Notes under the pieces: generated by a model
The model's database searches: none
What the model was told of the DNA's origin: nothing
The model's input: only the letters and a program-made list of their open reading frames with translations
In this document: positions 52,400 to 60,611 of the stretch, one piece after another
Layout: every line of letters starts with the position of its first letter
How positions within the stretch are numbered: the stretch's first letter is position 1
Source: Haloterrigena gelatinilytica
Lineage (GTDB): Archaea; Halobacteriota; Halobacteria; Halobacteriales; Natrialbaceae
NCBI RefSeq assembly: GCF_013342145.1
Contig: NZ_JABUQZ010000001.1
Span: forward strand, 3,782,001-3,846,000
Length of the DNA: 64,000 nt
Reading direction: 5' to 3'
Translations under genes and position numbers: made by a program

Positions 52400-53575
52400 T
52401 CACTCCCGGAGCCACTCGCGCAGTTTCCGCTCGAGGCGGGTCGATACGGGGACGTGATCGCCCGCCGAGCGAAGGCGCAGATCGCCGTGCCCGAAGACGA
52501 CGAGCACGATCGCGACGGCGAGGCCCACGACGACGCCGTTGACCGCGGCGATCGCGGCGAGCGGGTGCAGCCCGTGCAGCCAGACGACCGCCGCCGGCGG
52601 GAGCACCGCGAGGTAGCGGTACTCGCCGACGTGTCGCGCGTACGATCCGGTCTCGTCGGGCGCGGTCAGCGAGACCGTCGTCTCCCCGCTCGAGCGGCTC
52701 CCGACGGTCTGCGTGGCGGGTTCGATCTCGACGTTGTTACTCTCGGCTTCGTGGACGGCCACGATCGGGAGATAGCCCGCGTTGTCGACCGTGCGGGTGA
52801 GTTGGGTCGTCTCGCCCGGAGCGATCACCTGCGGATCGTCCGTCGGCGAGTCGGTGCTCACGAGTTCGTACTCCGCGGTTCCGGAGGGAACGACCATCGC
52901 CGCGGTCGCGAAGGTCACGAACACGAGCAGGACCAGCCCCAGCGCCGTCCAGAACGCGATCACGTTCTCTCGAGAGCGCGATCGGTGCGTCTCGCGTCGC
53001 CCCGGGCCGAGTCGCTCGAACACCGTCCCGAACCCGAGCAGGGCGACGCCGACGGCGACGAGGACGGCGCCGAGTCCCTCCGAGTCGCCGGTCGCCGTCA
53101 GTCCGACCACCGAGGCGACGGTTCCGGAGGCCGACTCCGCGACGTTCTGGGCGCCCATGGTCGCCGTTCCGAGATGGGGGATCGTCACGACCCCACCGTT
53201 TACTCGCCACGCTTTCGCGACGATCTGGCCGTCCGTGACGTGGGGTTCGCCGCCGTCCTGGTCAGTGAACGGGTTGGCGTCGCCCTTCGTGACGTACCCC
53301 GCTTCGGTCTCGCCGACCACGCGGTGGGTCGTCAGCCCGCCGCCGTGGAGTTCCCGGGCCTCGAAGACGACGACGTCCCCCTGTTCGACCGAGCTATCGG
53401 CGAGGTCGGGAATCGCGACGAACCCGTCGCCGGCGTCCATCGCCGGCTCCATGCTGCCGGTCGCGACGTACCCGAGCAGGATCGGCTGTCCGAGGAGTTG
53501 CCCGACCAGCAATAGGACGACGACGAGGGCGATCCCCGCCCCCAGCGTTCGCTTCAGGAGCGCCGTCCACGTCAT
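52400..53575 (-). CDS. archaeal signal peptidase I, SipW-like, with large C-terminal extension
   Basis: 391 residues. Residues 1-130 are a signal peptidase I of the archaeal/ER Ser-His type. An N-terminal membrane anchor is followed by ATGSMEPAMDAGDGF (Ser41), GDVVVFEARE, LTTHRVVGE (His84) and YVTKGDANPFTD. The extension has a membrane helix at about 165-185, another at about 210-235, an extracytoplasmic beta domain (DDPQVIAPGETTQLTRTVDN; about 245-320) and two more helices before a basic tail. Ordinary archaeal Sec11 is about 180-300 residues. The fused DUF5305/CARDB-like domain and the neighbours point to a dedicated peptidase for the adjacent TasA-like proteins. Confidence 0.87.
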   Translation of the reverse strand: MTWTALLKRTLGAGIALVVVLLLVGQLLGQPILLGYVATGSMEPAMDAGDGFVAIPDLADSSVEQGDVVVFEARELHGGGLTTHRVVGETEAGYVTKGDANPFTDQDGGEPHVTDGQIVAKAWRVNGGVVTIPHLGTATMGAQNVAESASGTVASVVGLTATGDSEGLGAVLVAVGVALLGFGTVFERLGPGRRETHRSRSRENVIAFWTALGLVLLVFVTFATAAMVVPSGTAEYELVSTDSPTDDPQVIAPGETTQLTRTVDNAGYLPIVAVHEAESNNVEIEPATQTVGSRSSGETTVSLTAPDETGSYARHVGEYRYLAVLPPAAVVWLHGLHPLAAIAAVNGVVVGLAVAIVLVVFGHGDLRLRSAGDHVPVSTRLERKLREWLRE

Positions 53576-53697
53576 CGTCTCCCCTCGAGAAATATCATCG
53601 ATATCTGACCGGTCTATCGAGACGACGTTCGAATCGGGCCGTCTTAACAGTCCCGAACGAGCCGGGATGCAGGTGTTCGTCGGTTCTCATGGTCGGA

Positions 53698-54855
53698 TCA
53701 GTAGTCGCTCGAGACGATCGCCCAGCGCCGGTTCGCGGCGGCGCCGAGGAACAGAATCCCCATCGTCAGCGGCGGCGCGAGCGCGGCCGTCGTCGCCGCC
53801 GACAGCTGCCGATTCCGGATCGGAAACGGCTCCGGCTCCGAGACGGTGACGGAACCGGCGTCGACGCCGTTGATCGACAGGTCGTACGTTCCGGGAGCGT
53901 CGAACCGGCGCTCGAACGTCACCGTTCGCTCCGTTCCCGGTTGGACGACGACCGTTCCGGTATCGACGACGATCCCGTCGACCGCCAACTCGAGGGTGCG
54001 CTCGACGGGTTCGTTCGTCGGGTTCTCGACGGTCGCCGAGACCGTCGTCCGATCGCCCCTGGTGAGTTCGGCGTCGGCGACCGACGCTTCGCTGATCTCG
54101 GCGCCCGGTCCCGTGACCGTTACCCGTTCGCTCGCCGCGCCGTCGAGTCCGACGTCGTAGCCGCCGGGCCACTGCATCGCCCGTTCGAAGGAGACCGTTC
54201 GCGTCCCGCCGCTCTCGATCTCGACTGTTCGGCTGTCGACGACGGTGCCGTCGACGGTCAGTTTCGCGGTGTGTCCCTTTGCCGTGTCGTTCTCGTTTCG
54301 GTAGGTCCCCTCGACCGTCACCGACTCGCCGGCCTCGAGGCTCGTCGGGGAGACCGTGAGGGACTCGAGGGTGACTCCTTGGGATGTCTCGTTTTCGTCG
54401 CCCTCGTCGTCGTCATCGCCGTCATCGTCGTAGCGGACGTGCACCGTGAACGTCTCCGTCCCCGTGTGAGCGACGTGTGTATCGACCGCGACGCCGACGT
54501 GGATCGTCTCGCCCGCTGACGGCTCGATCGGGCTCGCTCTGGCGATTTCGGCCGTCGGATCGTTTCCGGAGTAGAACTCGAGACCCTCGACGTCGTTCTC
54601 GATCCAGACCCGCTGGACGTCGGTATCGGCGATCGCGATCGTGAAGACATCAGCGGTTGTTATTGCGTCTTTGTTTAGTTCCTCGAGGTCGAGTTCGAGT
54701 TGGTTGTCTTGAATCGTGGCGTATCGGGACGTCGGTTCGAGGAGGACGTCGTCAGCCGCCGAATTCTCACCCACCGTGATCGCGACCGTCGGAACTACGA
54801 ACGCGAGGAGAACGCAAGCAGCCGCGGCGGTAAGTCGGACGTCAGTGGATAGCAT
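53698..54855 (-). CDS. secreted CARDB-repeat protein with DUF1102-like N-terminus
   Basis: A 385-residue exported protein. The signal peptide is LTAAAACVLLAFVVPTVAIT (about 7-28). Residues 35-150 resemble a DUF1102-type fold, with YATIQDNQLELDLEELN and VDTHVAHTGTETFTVHVRY. A short DDDGDDDDEGDENE linker is followed by two CARDB-like Ig repeats (about 165-255 and 258-345), each with LTVSPTSLEAGESVTVEGTYRN-style motifs. A C-terminal membrane helix (about 358-375) with a short basic tail looks like a cell-surface anchor. It lies between the TasA-like gene and the signal peptidase on the same strand. A role as an anchor or accessory fibre subunit (TapA analogue) is inferred. Confidence 0.75.
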   Translation of the reverse strand: MLSTDVRLTAAAACVLLAFVVPTVAITVGENSAADDVLLEPTSRYATIQDNQLELDLEELNKDAITTADVFTIAIADTDVQRVWIENDVEGLEFYSGNDPTAEIARASPIEPSAGETIHVGVAVDTHVAHTGTETFTVHVRYDDDGDDDDEGDENETSQGVTLESLTVSPTSLEAGESVTVEGTYRNENDTAKGHTAKLTVDGTVVDSRTVEIESGGTRTVSFERAMQWPGGYDVGLDGAASERVTVTGPGAEISEASVADAELTRGDRTTVSATVENPTNEPVERTLELAVDGIVVDTGTVVVQPGTERTVTFERRFDAPGTYDLSINGVDAGSVTVSEPEPFPIRNRQLSAATTAALAPPLTMGILFLGAAANRRWAIVSSDY

Positions 54856-54997
54856 CTGTGCGGTTTGCTGGCACGACTCGCGGGCCGTCGTTTACTGGCG
54901 ACACGTTCGGGCGTTCTGTAGCCAGTGTCCTCCGTCCTCGAGGGGCGGACACCGTTATTCCGATCTACCGAGCTCGGGTCGGGTAGACGGATCTCTA

Positions 54998-55558
54998 CTA
55001 GCTACTGCCGTCGTCGGCGTAGAGCGTCAGCATTTCATCGTCGCCGCTATTATCGACAGCGGTATTGATTTCAGCGTCAACGGTTGTCGTTCCTCCGTCT
55101 GAAACGGTAGCGTACGCCAGATCACCGTCTGTACCTGTGTCCGGGTCGCTCAGCGTGAAGGTGACGTCTGCACCGGCGATCGAAACGGTCTGGCTTTTCG
55201 AGTGACCGTTTGCGGCACTTCCGAGGCTGACCTCGATACTGTTGCCGTCGGCAGCGTTGTTGGTGAGTTCTAAAATACCATTTACGTACGTCGTCGCATC
55301 GTCGTTGAAGCCGACGCTCTCATTGCCCGTGTCTCCCAGATCGATCGTGACAGCAGCCTCGCTCTCACTGCTGCCGTCCACCGCATACGCACTATTAGTA
55401 ACGCTGACACCCAGATACGCCTGACCGTCTCCCGTTGTCCCGACCGACACGGTTCGGTCTGCCTCCACGCTACTAAACGCCCCCGTCCCAAGCGCTGCTC
55501 CGCCGCCCGCGACGATCGTTCCCAGTCCGACTAACACATTGCGTCGATTCATTCTCAT
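54998..55558 (-). CDS. TasA/camelysin-like secreted protein (DUF1102-like)
   Basis: A 186-residue exported protein. The N-terminus MRMNRRNVLVGLGTIVAGGG is a signal peptide. The motif GTGAFSSVEADRTVSV (residues 24-39) recurs in the second family member at 59255. The mature part is beta-rich, acidic and Cys-free, with many Asn, Ser, Thr and Gly: AYLGVSVTNSAYAVDG, ATTYVNGILELTNNAADG, ISIAGADVTFTLSD-type strands. That agrees with a TasA-like jelly-roll subunit. A start at 55552 (MNRRN) is as likely. It is the first gene of the set running to the SipW-like peptidase and has a hairpin in its 5' leader. Confidence 0.78.
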   Translation of the reverse strand: MRMNRRNVLVGLGTIVAGGGAALGTGAFSSVEADRTVSVGTTGDGQAYLGVSVTNSAYAVDGSSESEAAVTIDLGDTGNESVGFNDDATTYVNGILELTNNAADGNSIEVSLGSAANGHSKSQTVSIAGADVTFTLSDPDTGTDGDLAYATVSDGGTTTVDAEINTAVDNSGDDEMLTLYADDGSS

Positions 55559-55590
55559 GGTTATGGTTCCGTCTGACCGCGTCGGGTCTC

Positions 55591-55606
55591 CCCGCCTCGA
55601 GGCGGG
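55591..55606. promoter_or_regulatory. 16-bp perfect palindrome in the TasA-like gene leader
   Basis: CCCGCCTCGAGGCGGG lies 33-48 nt before the ATG at 55558. If transcription starts near 55625, it is transcribed and forms a stable GC hairpin in the mRNA leader close to the start codon. Confidence 0.5.
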
Positions 55607-55696
55607 AGTCCAGCGCGCGGTTCTTACGCTCACCGTGGAGTGCAACCCACTTTGTATTAGGTCGCCAGAAATCCCGAAAGCTCGGTAATACACCCG

Positions 55697-55713
55697 TTCA
55701 AGACAGTCTTGAA
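55697..55713. promoter_or_regulatory. 17-bp perfect palindrome, candidate operator
   Basis: TTCAAGACAGTCTTGAA is two perfect 8-nt arms around a central A. It lies between the divergent promoters, upstream of both. It suits a homodimeric regulator controlling both halves of the block. The winged-helix protein at 58716 is a candidate binder. Confidence 0.55.
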
Positions 55714-55874
55714 GACTATAGATTGGCGTCTCCGGTCGCGACAACTCCGATAACGGCTAGCTGGTGCGATTCCTCGCCAGTAGCACTGGAAGCGGCTCGT
55801 CGAATTCTCTCCGGACGCATTGTTCGTTAGCGACCAGAATTGTTCTATTGAAGATGAGATCAACACTCATTACA

Positions 55875-55884
55875 TTTTATAATA
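55875..55884 (+). promoter_or_regulatory. TATA box of the vWA adhesin gene
   Basis: TTTTATAATA lies 23-32 nt before the ATG at 55907, in an AT-rich stretch. The transcript is likely leaderless. Confidence 0.6.
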
Positions 55885-55906
55885 CAGTAATTAATACGGA
55901 TTCGTA

Positions 55907-58555
55907 ATGGGACGGATTGGTAGAAACGCTGCGCACTCTCTTTCCGAACGGGCCGATCGGGGGGCGAGCCCTCAGTTAGGGATTGTATTGCTATTCGTAC
56001 TGGTATTCCTCGGCGCAACGAGCGTTTACGTCGTCGGGATGGGTGCGTTCGACGCCGCCGAGTCGCAGGCGTATCACGAACAGAGTCAGCAGGAACTCCG
56101 GCAGTTCGATTCGACGATATCGTCGCTCGGAAAGCAGGACGATACCCCGAAACCTGTTCGAATCGATAATTTAGACGGAGAACTGGTTACCGACGGAGAG
56201 CTCGAGGTCACCGTCTCGGACGGATACGTGAACGATAGTCGTTCGATAGCGCTCGAGACGCTGGTTGCAACCGATAAGGGTGGCAACGAGTTCGCGTATC
56301 AAGCCGGCGGAGCCTGGGACGTTTCCGGCGATCGAGCGACTGCCGTTTCGGATCCGAACCTCCGGTATTACTACGAGTCGACCGAAGACGGGGAAGTCGG
56401 ACGAGTCGATATCGAACCGGTCACGCTCGAGGGAAGCGTCGGCACGGGCGAGCATACGGTTCGAGAAATCCCGAATCCCGATACCGACTCGTTCGAATCG
56501 CTCGGGGAGGATATCGAGGTCGTCAGTTACACTACGGTCGAGGTCTCCGAATCGTCTTATCACCACGGGTGGTACGACTTTCTGAAAGACGAGTTCAACG
56601 CGACCGATGCCAACGACTGTGAGATCTCCGGTTCGGTCGACGAGAACATCATCTGCCACGACGAATCCGAAGAGACGGTTACGGTCGTCGCAAACGTCGA
56701 TGGCGAGAAACCGCTCCGCGAACTCGCCGATATCGAGCCGACGGTTCGCAGCGGACTCTACATCGACGGTGAAACGGGGACGCTACGGTCGTCGCTTTCG
56801 ATGAGCGCGTACGAAAATCATAACGCGAATGGCGCCGGCTCCCCCGGCTTCTTGCTCGCGAATTACGATGAATTCTACCTTCACAATCACGCCGATATCG
56901 AAGGTATCCCGGTCGTAAACGGAGAACTGGGTTCGAAAGGGAATCCGTCGATCTCACCGATCGGCTACGGAGTAACCGTCAACGGGACCGAGCAGGGCGA
57001 ATCGGAGAGCGGCAGGAACCTGTATCGGTTAGATTCGGAGAACGAAGGGAAGGGGAACGGCGTCGAAGGAACGGCGCTCGCCACCGAACTTTCGCAGCCG
57101 TACGCCGACATTGCTCCGATCGACGACGAGATCAATCGGCTCCTGACGTCGTATCTCGCCGGCAACCCGCCGGCCGATGGTGACGTTTCTGCGGGCATGT
57201 ACAGCGGAGAAGACGGGATCGAGTCGACGGATTCCTCCGATGGAAACGTCAACGTCGGTGTCGACGGCGATCTCGAGCTCTCGAACGTCGAAATTAACGG
57301 CGACAATCAGACGAACTTCTACGTCGACGGTCGCGCCGAACTCTCGGACGTCAGTATCGGACCCGACGACCGGGCGGACGCCCTGTGGGTGTACGCCACC
57401 AGCGATTCGACGATTACCATCGAGGACGACTTTCAGGGGGTCGTCTACGCTCCCGGTGCCGACCTCGAGATCGAGGACGGTGTGACTATCGACGGGGCCG
57501 TCATCGCCGGCGATGCGGCCGGGCGTGGCGGCACGCTCGAGATCGGCGACGACGTTCAGATTAACTTCGATCGCTCGCTCCGGAGTGCAACACCGTTATC
57601 TGAGGAGGACACCGATCTGTTATTCGAGTACAGCGACACGCGGCCTCCGGTCGACGTAACCTTCGTTCTCGACCGGTCGGGATCGATGGGGCCGCACAAT
57701 CCGTACGGGCACGCGTATGAGCCCGAGTACGAGATTCAAATCGGTGACGAATGGGAGCCGATCCCGACGGACGAACCGTTCAGAAATACGCATGGCTGGA
57801 AGGTTCTCCAAGTTCGAGACGAAAACGGGACGACCAGAACGCTTGAGTCCTTGGAATTTGCCCATCCTGATGACTGGACGGAGATTCGGGTCCATCCGTA
57901 CTATCAGTTCGGACTGAGACCGGCCTCGATCGGCGTCTACGCTCACCCGGGGAACGATCCGACGGGCCAGCGTGTCGAGGCGACCAGAAACGTTATCGAC
58001 GAACTCGACCCCAGCGCCGATCGGGTCGGAGTCTACGATTTCGCCGGCAGTGGTCGGACCCTCCATCCCCTTAGCGGTGATCTCGAGGCGGCGAAAGAGA
58101 GCGTCGCCGGCACCGCTTACGGCGGGACGAACATGGCCGCCGGGCTGGAAGCGGCACTCGACGATTACGCCACTCGCGGTGCCGATGACCGCGAGCGAGT
58201 CGTTATTCTCCTGAGCGACGGGAAAAACTCTAACGCTGCCAACGACGAGCGGATGGACGAACTGGTCGACCGGTCGGACGATCTCGATTACACCCTTCAC
58301 ACTGTCGGTCTCGATGGCCTCGAGCACGACTCGATACCCGAGGACAAGCTCGAAGGGTGGGCGGCCGAGACCGGCGGGAACTACTATCAGACCGCCGACC
58401 CAGACGAGCTACTCGATCTCTTCGAGGAAATCGTCGACGAAGAGATCGACCTCGAGATGGATACGCAGATGCAACTCGCCGTGAACTACGAGACAGGAGG
58501 TACCGCTAACTATGCGGTACACGTTTCCGAACGGACCGTAGCGATCGACCGTTGA
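55907..58555 (+). CDS. pilin-like surface protein with vWA domain
   Basis: 882 residues. The N-terminus ADRGASPQLGIVLLFVLVFLGATSVYVVG (about 14-42) resembles the haloarchaeal type IV pilin signal and H-domain. A beta-rich region (about 60-290) follows, then a parallel-beta-like, polymer-forming section (about 290-570) with VDGDLELSNVEINGDNQTNFYVDGRAELSDV and VVYAPGADLEIEDGVTIDGAVIAG. A vWA domain (about 585-850) has an intact MIDAS: DRSGSMG (Asp589), GGTNMAAG (Thr741) and LLSDGKNS (Asp771). A long insertion sits in the vWA. The layout suggests a surface adhesin or minor pilin. It is divergent from the TasA-like set. Confidence 0.82.
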   Translation: MGRIGRNAAHSLSERADRGASPQLGIVLLFVLVFLGATSVYVVGMGAFDAAESQAYHEQSQQELRQFDSTISSLGKQDDTPKPVRIDNLDGELVTDGELEVTVSDGYVNDSRSIALETLVATDKGGNEFAYQAGGAWDVSGDRATAVSDPNLRYYYESTEDGEVGRVDIEPVTLEGSVGTGEHTVREIPNPDTDSFESLGEDIEVVSYTTVEVSESSYHHGWYDFLKDEFNATDANDCEISGSVDENIICHDESEETVTVVANVDGEKPLRELADIEPTVRSGLYIDGETGTLRSSLSMSAYENHNANGAGSPGFLLANYDEFYLHNHADIEGIPVVNGELGSKGNPSISPIGYGVTVNGTEQGESESGRNLYRLDSENEGKGNGVEGTALATELSQPYADIAPIDDEINRLLTSYLAGNPPADGDVSAGMYSGEDGIESTDSSDGNVNVGVDGDLELSNVEINGDNQTNFYVDGRAELSDVSIGPDDRADALWVYATSDSTITIEDDFQGVVYAPGADLEIEDGVTIDGAVIAGDAAGRGGTLEIGDDVQINFDRSLRSATPLSEEDTDLLFEYSDTRPPVDVTFVLDRSGSMGPHNPYGHAYEPEYEIQIGDEWEPIPTDEPFRNTHGWKVLQVRDENGTTRTLESLEFAHPDDWTEIRVHPYYQFGLRPASIGVYAHPGNDPTGQRVEATRNVIDELDPSADRVGVYDFAGSGRTLHPLSGDLEAAKESVAGTAYGGTNMAAGLEAALDDYATRGADDRERVVILLSDGKNSNAANDERMDELVDRSDDLDYTLHTVGLDGLEHDSIPEDKLEGWAAETGGNYYQTADPDELLDLFEEIVDEEIDLEMDTQMQLAVNYETGGTANYAVHVSERTVAIDR

Positions 58556-58670
58556 TCGCCGTCCGTTTTCGCCCGGCAGCCGGGTAGGCACAACCCGGGC
58601 CGCCGTACGGTGCTGACCGAGTGGTCGGGCCCGTACGATGGGAAATAGACGCATTTCGCGGCAATAAGCG

Positions 58671-58680
58671 TTATATATAA
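58671..58680 (+). promoter_or_regulatory. TATA box of the winged-helix/TasA-like gene pair
   Basis: TTATATATAA lies 36-45 nt before the ATG at 58716, so a leader of about 10-15 nt is expected. Confidence 0.6.
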
Positions 58681-58715
58681 GCAATCAGTATTTTCTCCAC
58701 AGTACGAACGATCCA

Positions 58716-59252
58716 ATGGCAACGCAGATGGGGAGCGATTCGGATCGGGGGGAGATCTTCGATCTGCTGAGCAATCACCGGCGGCGATACGCGATTCACT
58801 ACTGCAAGCGCGAGGGCGAGCCGGTCACGTTGGGGGACCTCGCCGAGCACGTCGCCGCCTGGGAACTCGACAAGGAGGTCGAGGAGATCACCTCCGCCGA
58901 ACGGAAACGGGTGTACACGTCGTTACAGCAGACGCATCTGCCGACGCTCGAGCGAGCCGAGATGATCGAGTTCGATAACCGAACGATCGAACTCACGGAC
59001 GAGGCCTCGGAGTTAGACGTCTATCTGGACGTCGTTCCGGCGGACTCGATCCCCTGGGGACTGTACTACCTGGGGCTGGCCGCCGTCGGCTCGATCGTGA
59101 TGGCGGGGCTCTGGCTCGAGGTCGTACCGACGGGGGCGGTGTCCGCACTCGGCTGGTCGACGTTGGTGTTCGCGCTGTTTGCGATTTCTGCAGTCGTCCA
59201 CGTGGCACAGAGCCGGCGGATGCGTCTCGGTGAGATGGAGCGGCCACCGTAA
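58716..59252 (+). CDS. membrane-anchored winged-helix protein (DUF7344-like)
   Basis: 178 residues. Residues about 10-95 form a winged-helix domain: GEIFDLLSNHRRRYAIHYCKREGEPVTLGDLAEHVAAWE, RVYTSLQQTHLPTLERAEMI and a wing at EFDNRTIELTD. It is the haloarchaeal DUF7344-type HTH. Two membrane helices (about 115-137 and 145-163) and a short basic tail follow. Only 2 bp separate it from the second TasA-like gene, so the two are co-expressed. It probably controls this block from the membrane (inference). Confidence 0.8.
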   Translation: MATQMGSDSDRGEIFDLLSNHRRRYAIHYCKREGEPVTLGDLAEHVAAWELDKEVEEITSAERKRVYTSLQQTHLPTLERAEMIEFDNRTIELTDEASELDVYLDVVPADSIPWGLYYLGLAAVGSIVMAGLWLEVVPTGAVSALGWSTLVFALFAISAVVHVAQSRRMRLGEMERPP

Positions 59253-59254
59253 CT

Positions 59255-60067
59255 ATGATCCGAACGATCTCCGTCATCGGTATGTGTCTGATCGTCCTCG
59301 GAGCGGCTACGATAATCAGTCCGGCGTTCGGTTTCAGTTCACTGGCGGCTGATCGAGGCGTCAGCGTTAGTACTGCCGGCCACCCGGACGCACTCATCGG
59401 TATTACGGCACAGAGCTCGACGGTTGATAAACATAATAAACAGACCGAAATTGCAACTGTCGGGAGTAATACGAACGCCATCGATATAACCAGCCTCGAC
59501 AGTACCGATATCGACGTTACCCAGAGCGACGAACTACTAGATCTGACCGTTAGCCAACAGGACAACAGTTGGAGCGTCTCCGGTTCCTGTACATCGAATA
59601 AGGCAGCTGGAAAGACGGACGTTACAATAACGGTCGTCGACGCTTTCGGCGACGGCGTATCCGTCCACGGAGCTACGAGAACGATCAACGATATTACCGT
59701 CAGTTGTGGAGACGGGGACTTCAGTGCCGATTGGTACGAATTCACTGACGAATACACCGGGAACGGCCAATCAGTCGCGTTTTCGATACGGAATACGCAC
59801 AACGAATCGGTAACGGTGACTGGTCTCAAAATAGATGATACCAGTAATAAGCCGCCCCAGTCCTATCAGGTCATGGAGCTCGATTCCTCGAATACTACCG
59901 ATACCGAGGTCAGAAACGAGGGAGACTATGCTGTCGGAGCGGAGGAGTTCCACGACCCATACACGATCAGTACGGACGAAGAAGTAACCTACCGACTGGA
60001 AGGGTTCGACCGGAACGTCAAGGGTAAGGATGTAATCATAACGATACTCACTGACGAGAACTCCTGA
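59255..60067 (+). CDS. second TasA/DUF1102-like secreted protein
   Basis: A 270-residue exported protein. The hydrophobic signal ISVIGMCLIVLGAATIISPAF is followed by FGFSSLAADRGVSVSTAG (residues 25-42). This repeats the FSSxxADRxVSV motif of the gene at 54998 and is probably the processing site for the SipW-like peptidase. The mature part is beta-rich and hydrophilic, with conserved ALIGITAQS, VTITVVDAFGDGVSVHG and VAFSIRNTHNESVTVTGLKIDD. It has two Cys (CTSNK and VSCGDGD) that may form a disulfide. Codon use is less GC-rich than its neighbours, as often seen in surface proteins. Probably a minor or variant fibre subunit. Confidence 0.75.
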   Translation: MIRTISVIGMCLIVLGAATIISPAFGFSSLAADRGVSVSTAGHPDALIGITAQSSTVDKHNKQTEIATVGSNTNAIDITSLDSTDIDVTQSDELLDLTVSQQDNSWSVSGSCTSNKAAGKTDVTITVVDAFGDGVSVHGATRTINDITVSCGDGDFSADWYEFTDEYTGNGQSVAFSIRNTHNESVTVTGLKIDDTSNKPPQSYQVMELDSSNTTDTEVRNEGDYAVGAEEFHDPYTISTDEEVTYRLEGFDRNVKGKDVIITILTDENS

Positions 60068-60282
60068 TCTCGGCTGCGTATCGCCCGCTCTCGCGGCGGC
60101 ATTTTTCGGTCTGAACTGTTCCTTTCGGGCCGTATCGGAGGCGTGGTACCGAACCGATCTCTTTCGAGGCCATCGTTTCTATCGAGCGGCTGCCAGAACG
60201 ACAGAGGTTCGATGCGTGCACACGGGATTCATTTCGAGACCAACCCGAACTCCTTTTCACCACCGGCCACTGAATTCGATCC

Positions 60283-60609
60283 ATGTCGACCGAATCGATC
60301 AGTGACCGACGCGAGCACATCCGCTCGATCAGCGTGACCGCCCTGGCCGCGCTGTTGGGTGTCGCCGCGGCGTTCGGCTCGATGGCACTGGTGGGTGACG
60401 TGTCATCGGCCGACGCGGCCGCGAACGACACGCGAACGCTCATGCTCGTCGCCGGTGCGATTCTCGCCCAGTTCGTGCTCTACGATTTCACGAGCATCTA
60501 CGATGACGACGAGTTCGGACCGAAACACTACCTGTTCATCGTGTTCATGACGTTCGCCCTGTGGTTCGTGACGTGGGGAATCTTGCTCACGACGGGGGCC
60601 GCCGCGTAA
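60283..60609 (+). CDS. EMC6-like membrane protein
   Basis: A 108-residue protein with three membrane helices: SVTALAALLGVAAAFGSMALVG, LMLVAGAILAQFVLYDFTS and YLFIVFMTFALWFVTWGILLTTG. The layout and the helix-3 acidic/aromatic pattern match archaeal homologues of eukaryotic EMC6, a subunit of the ER membrane-protein insertase. It lies 2 bp before the ABCE1 gene, so the two are co-translated. Confidence 0.75.
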   Translation: MSTESISDRREHIRSISVTALAALLGVAAAFGSMALVGDVSSADAAANDTRTLMLVAGAILAQFVLYDFTSIYDDDEFGPKHYLFIVFMTFALWFVTWGILLTTGAAA

Positions 60610-60611
60610 CC

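Larger units (their letters stand above)
55559..55906. promoter_or_regulatory. divergent promoter region of the surface-fibre block
   Basis: 348 bp between the TasA-like gene (minus) and the vWA adhesin (plus). It holds a plus-strand TATA box at 55875-55884, a likely minus-strand AT-rich promoter near 55650-55661, a 16-bp palindrome in the leader of the minus gene, and a 17-bp palindrome between the two promoters. It contains no gene that I can support. The region is AT-rich near the plus-strand start. Confidence 0.6.
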
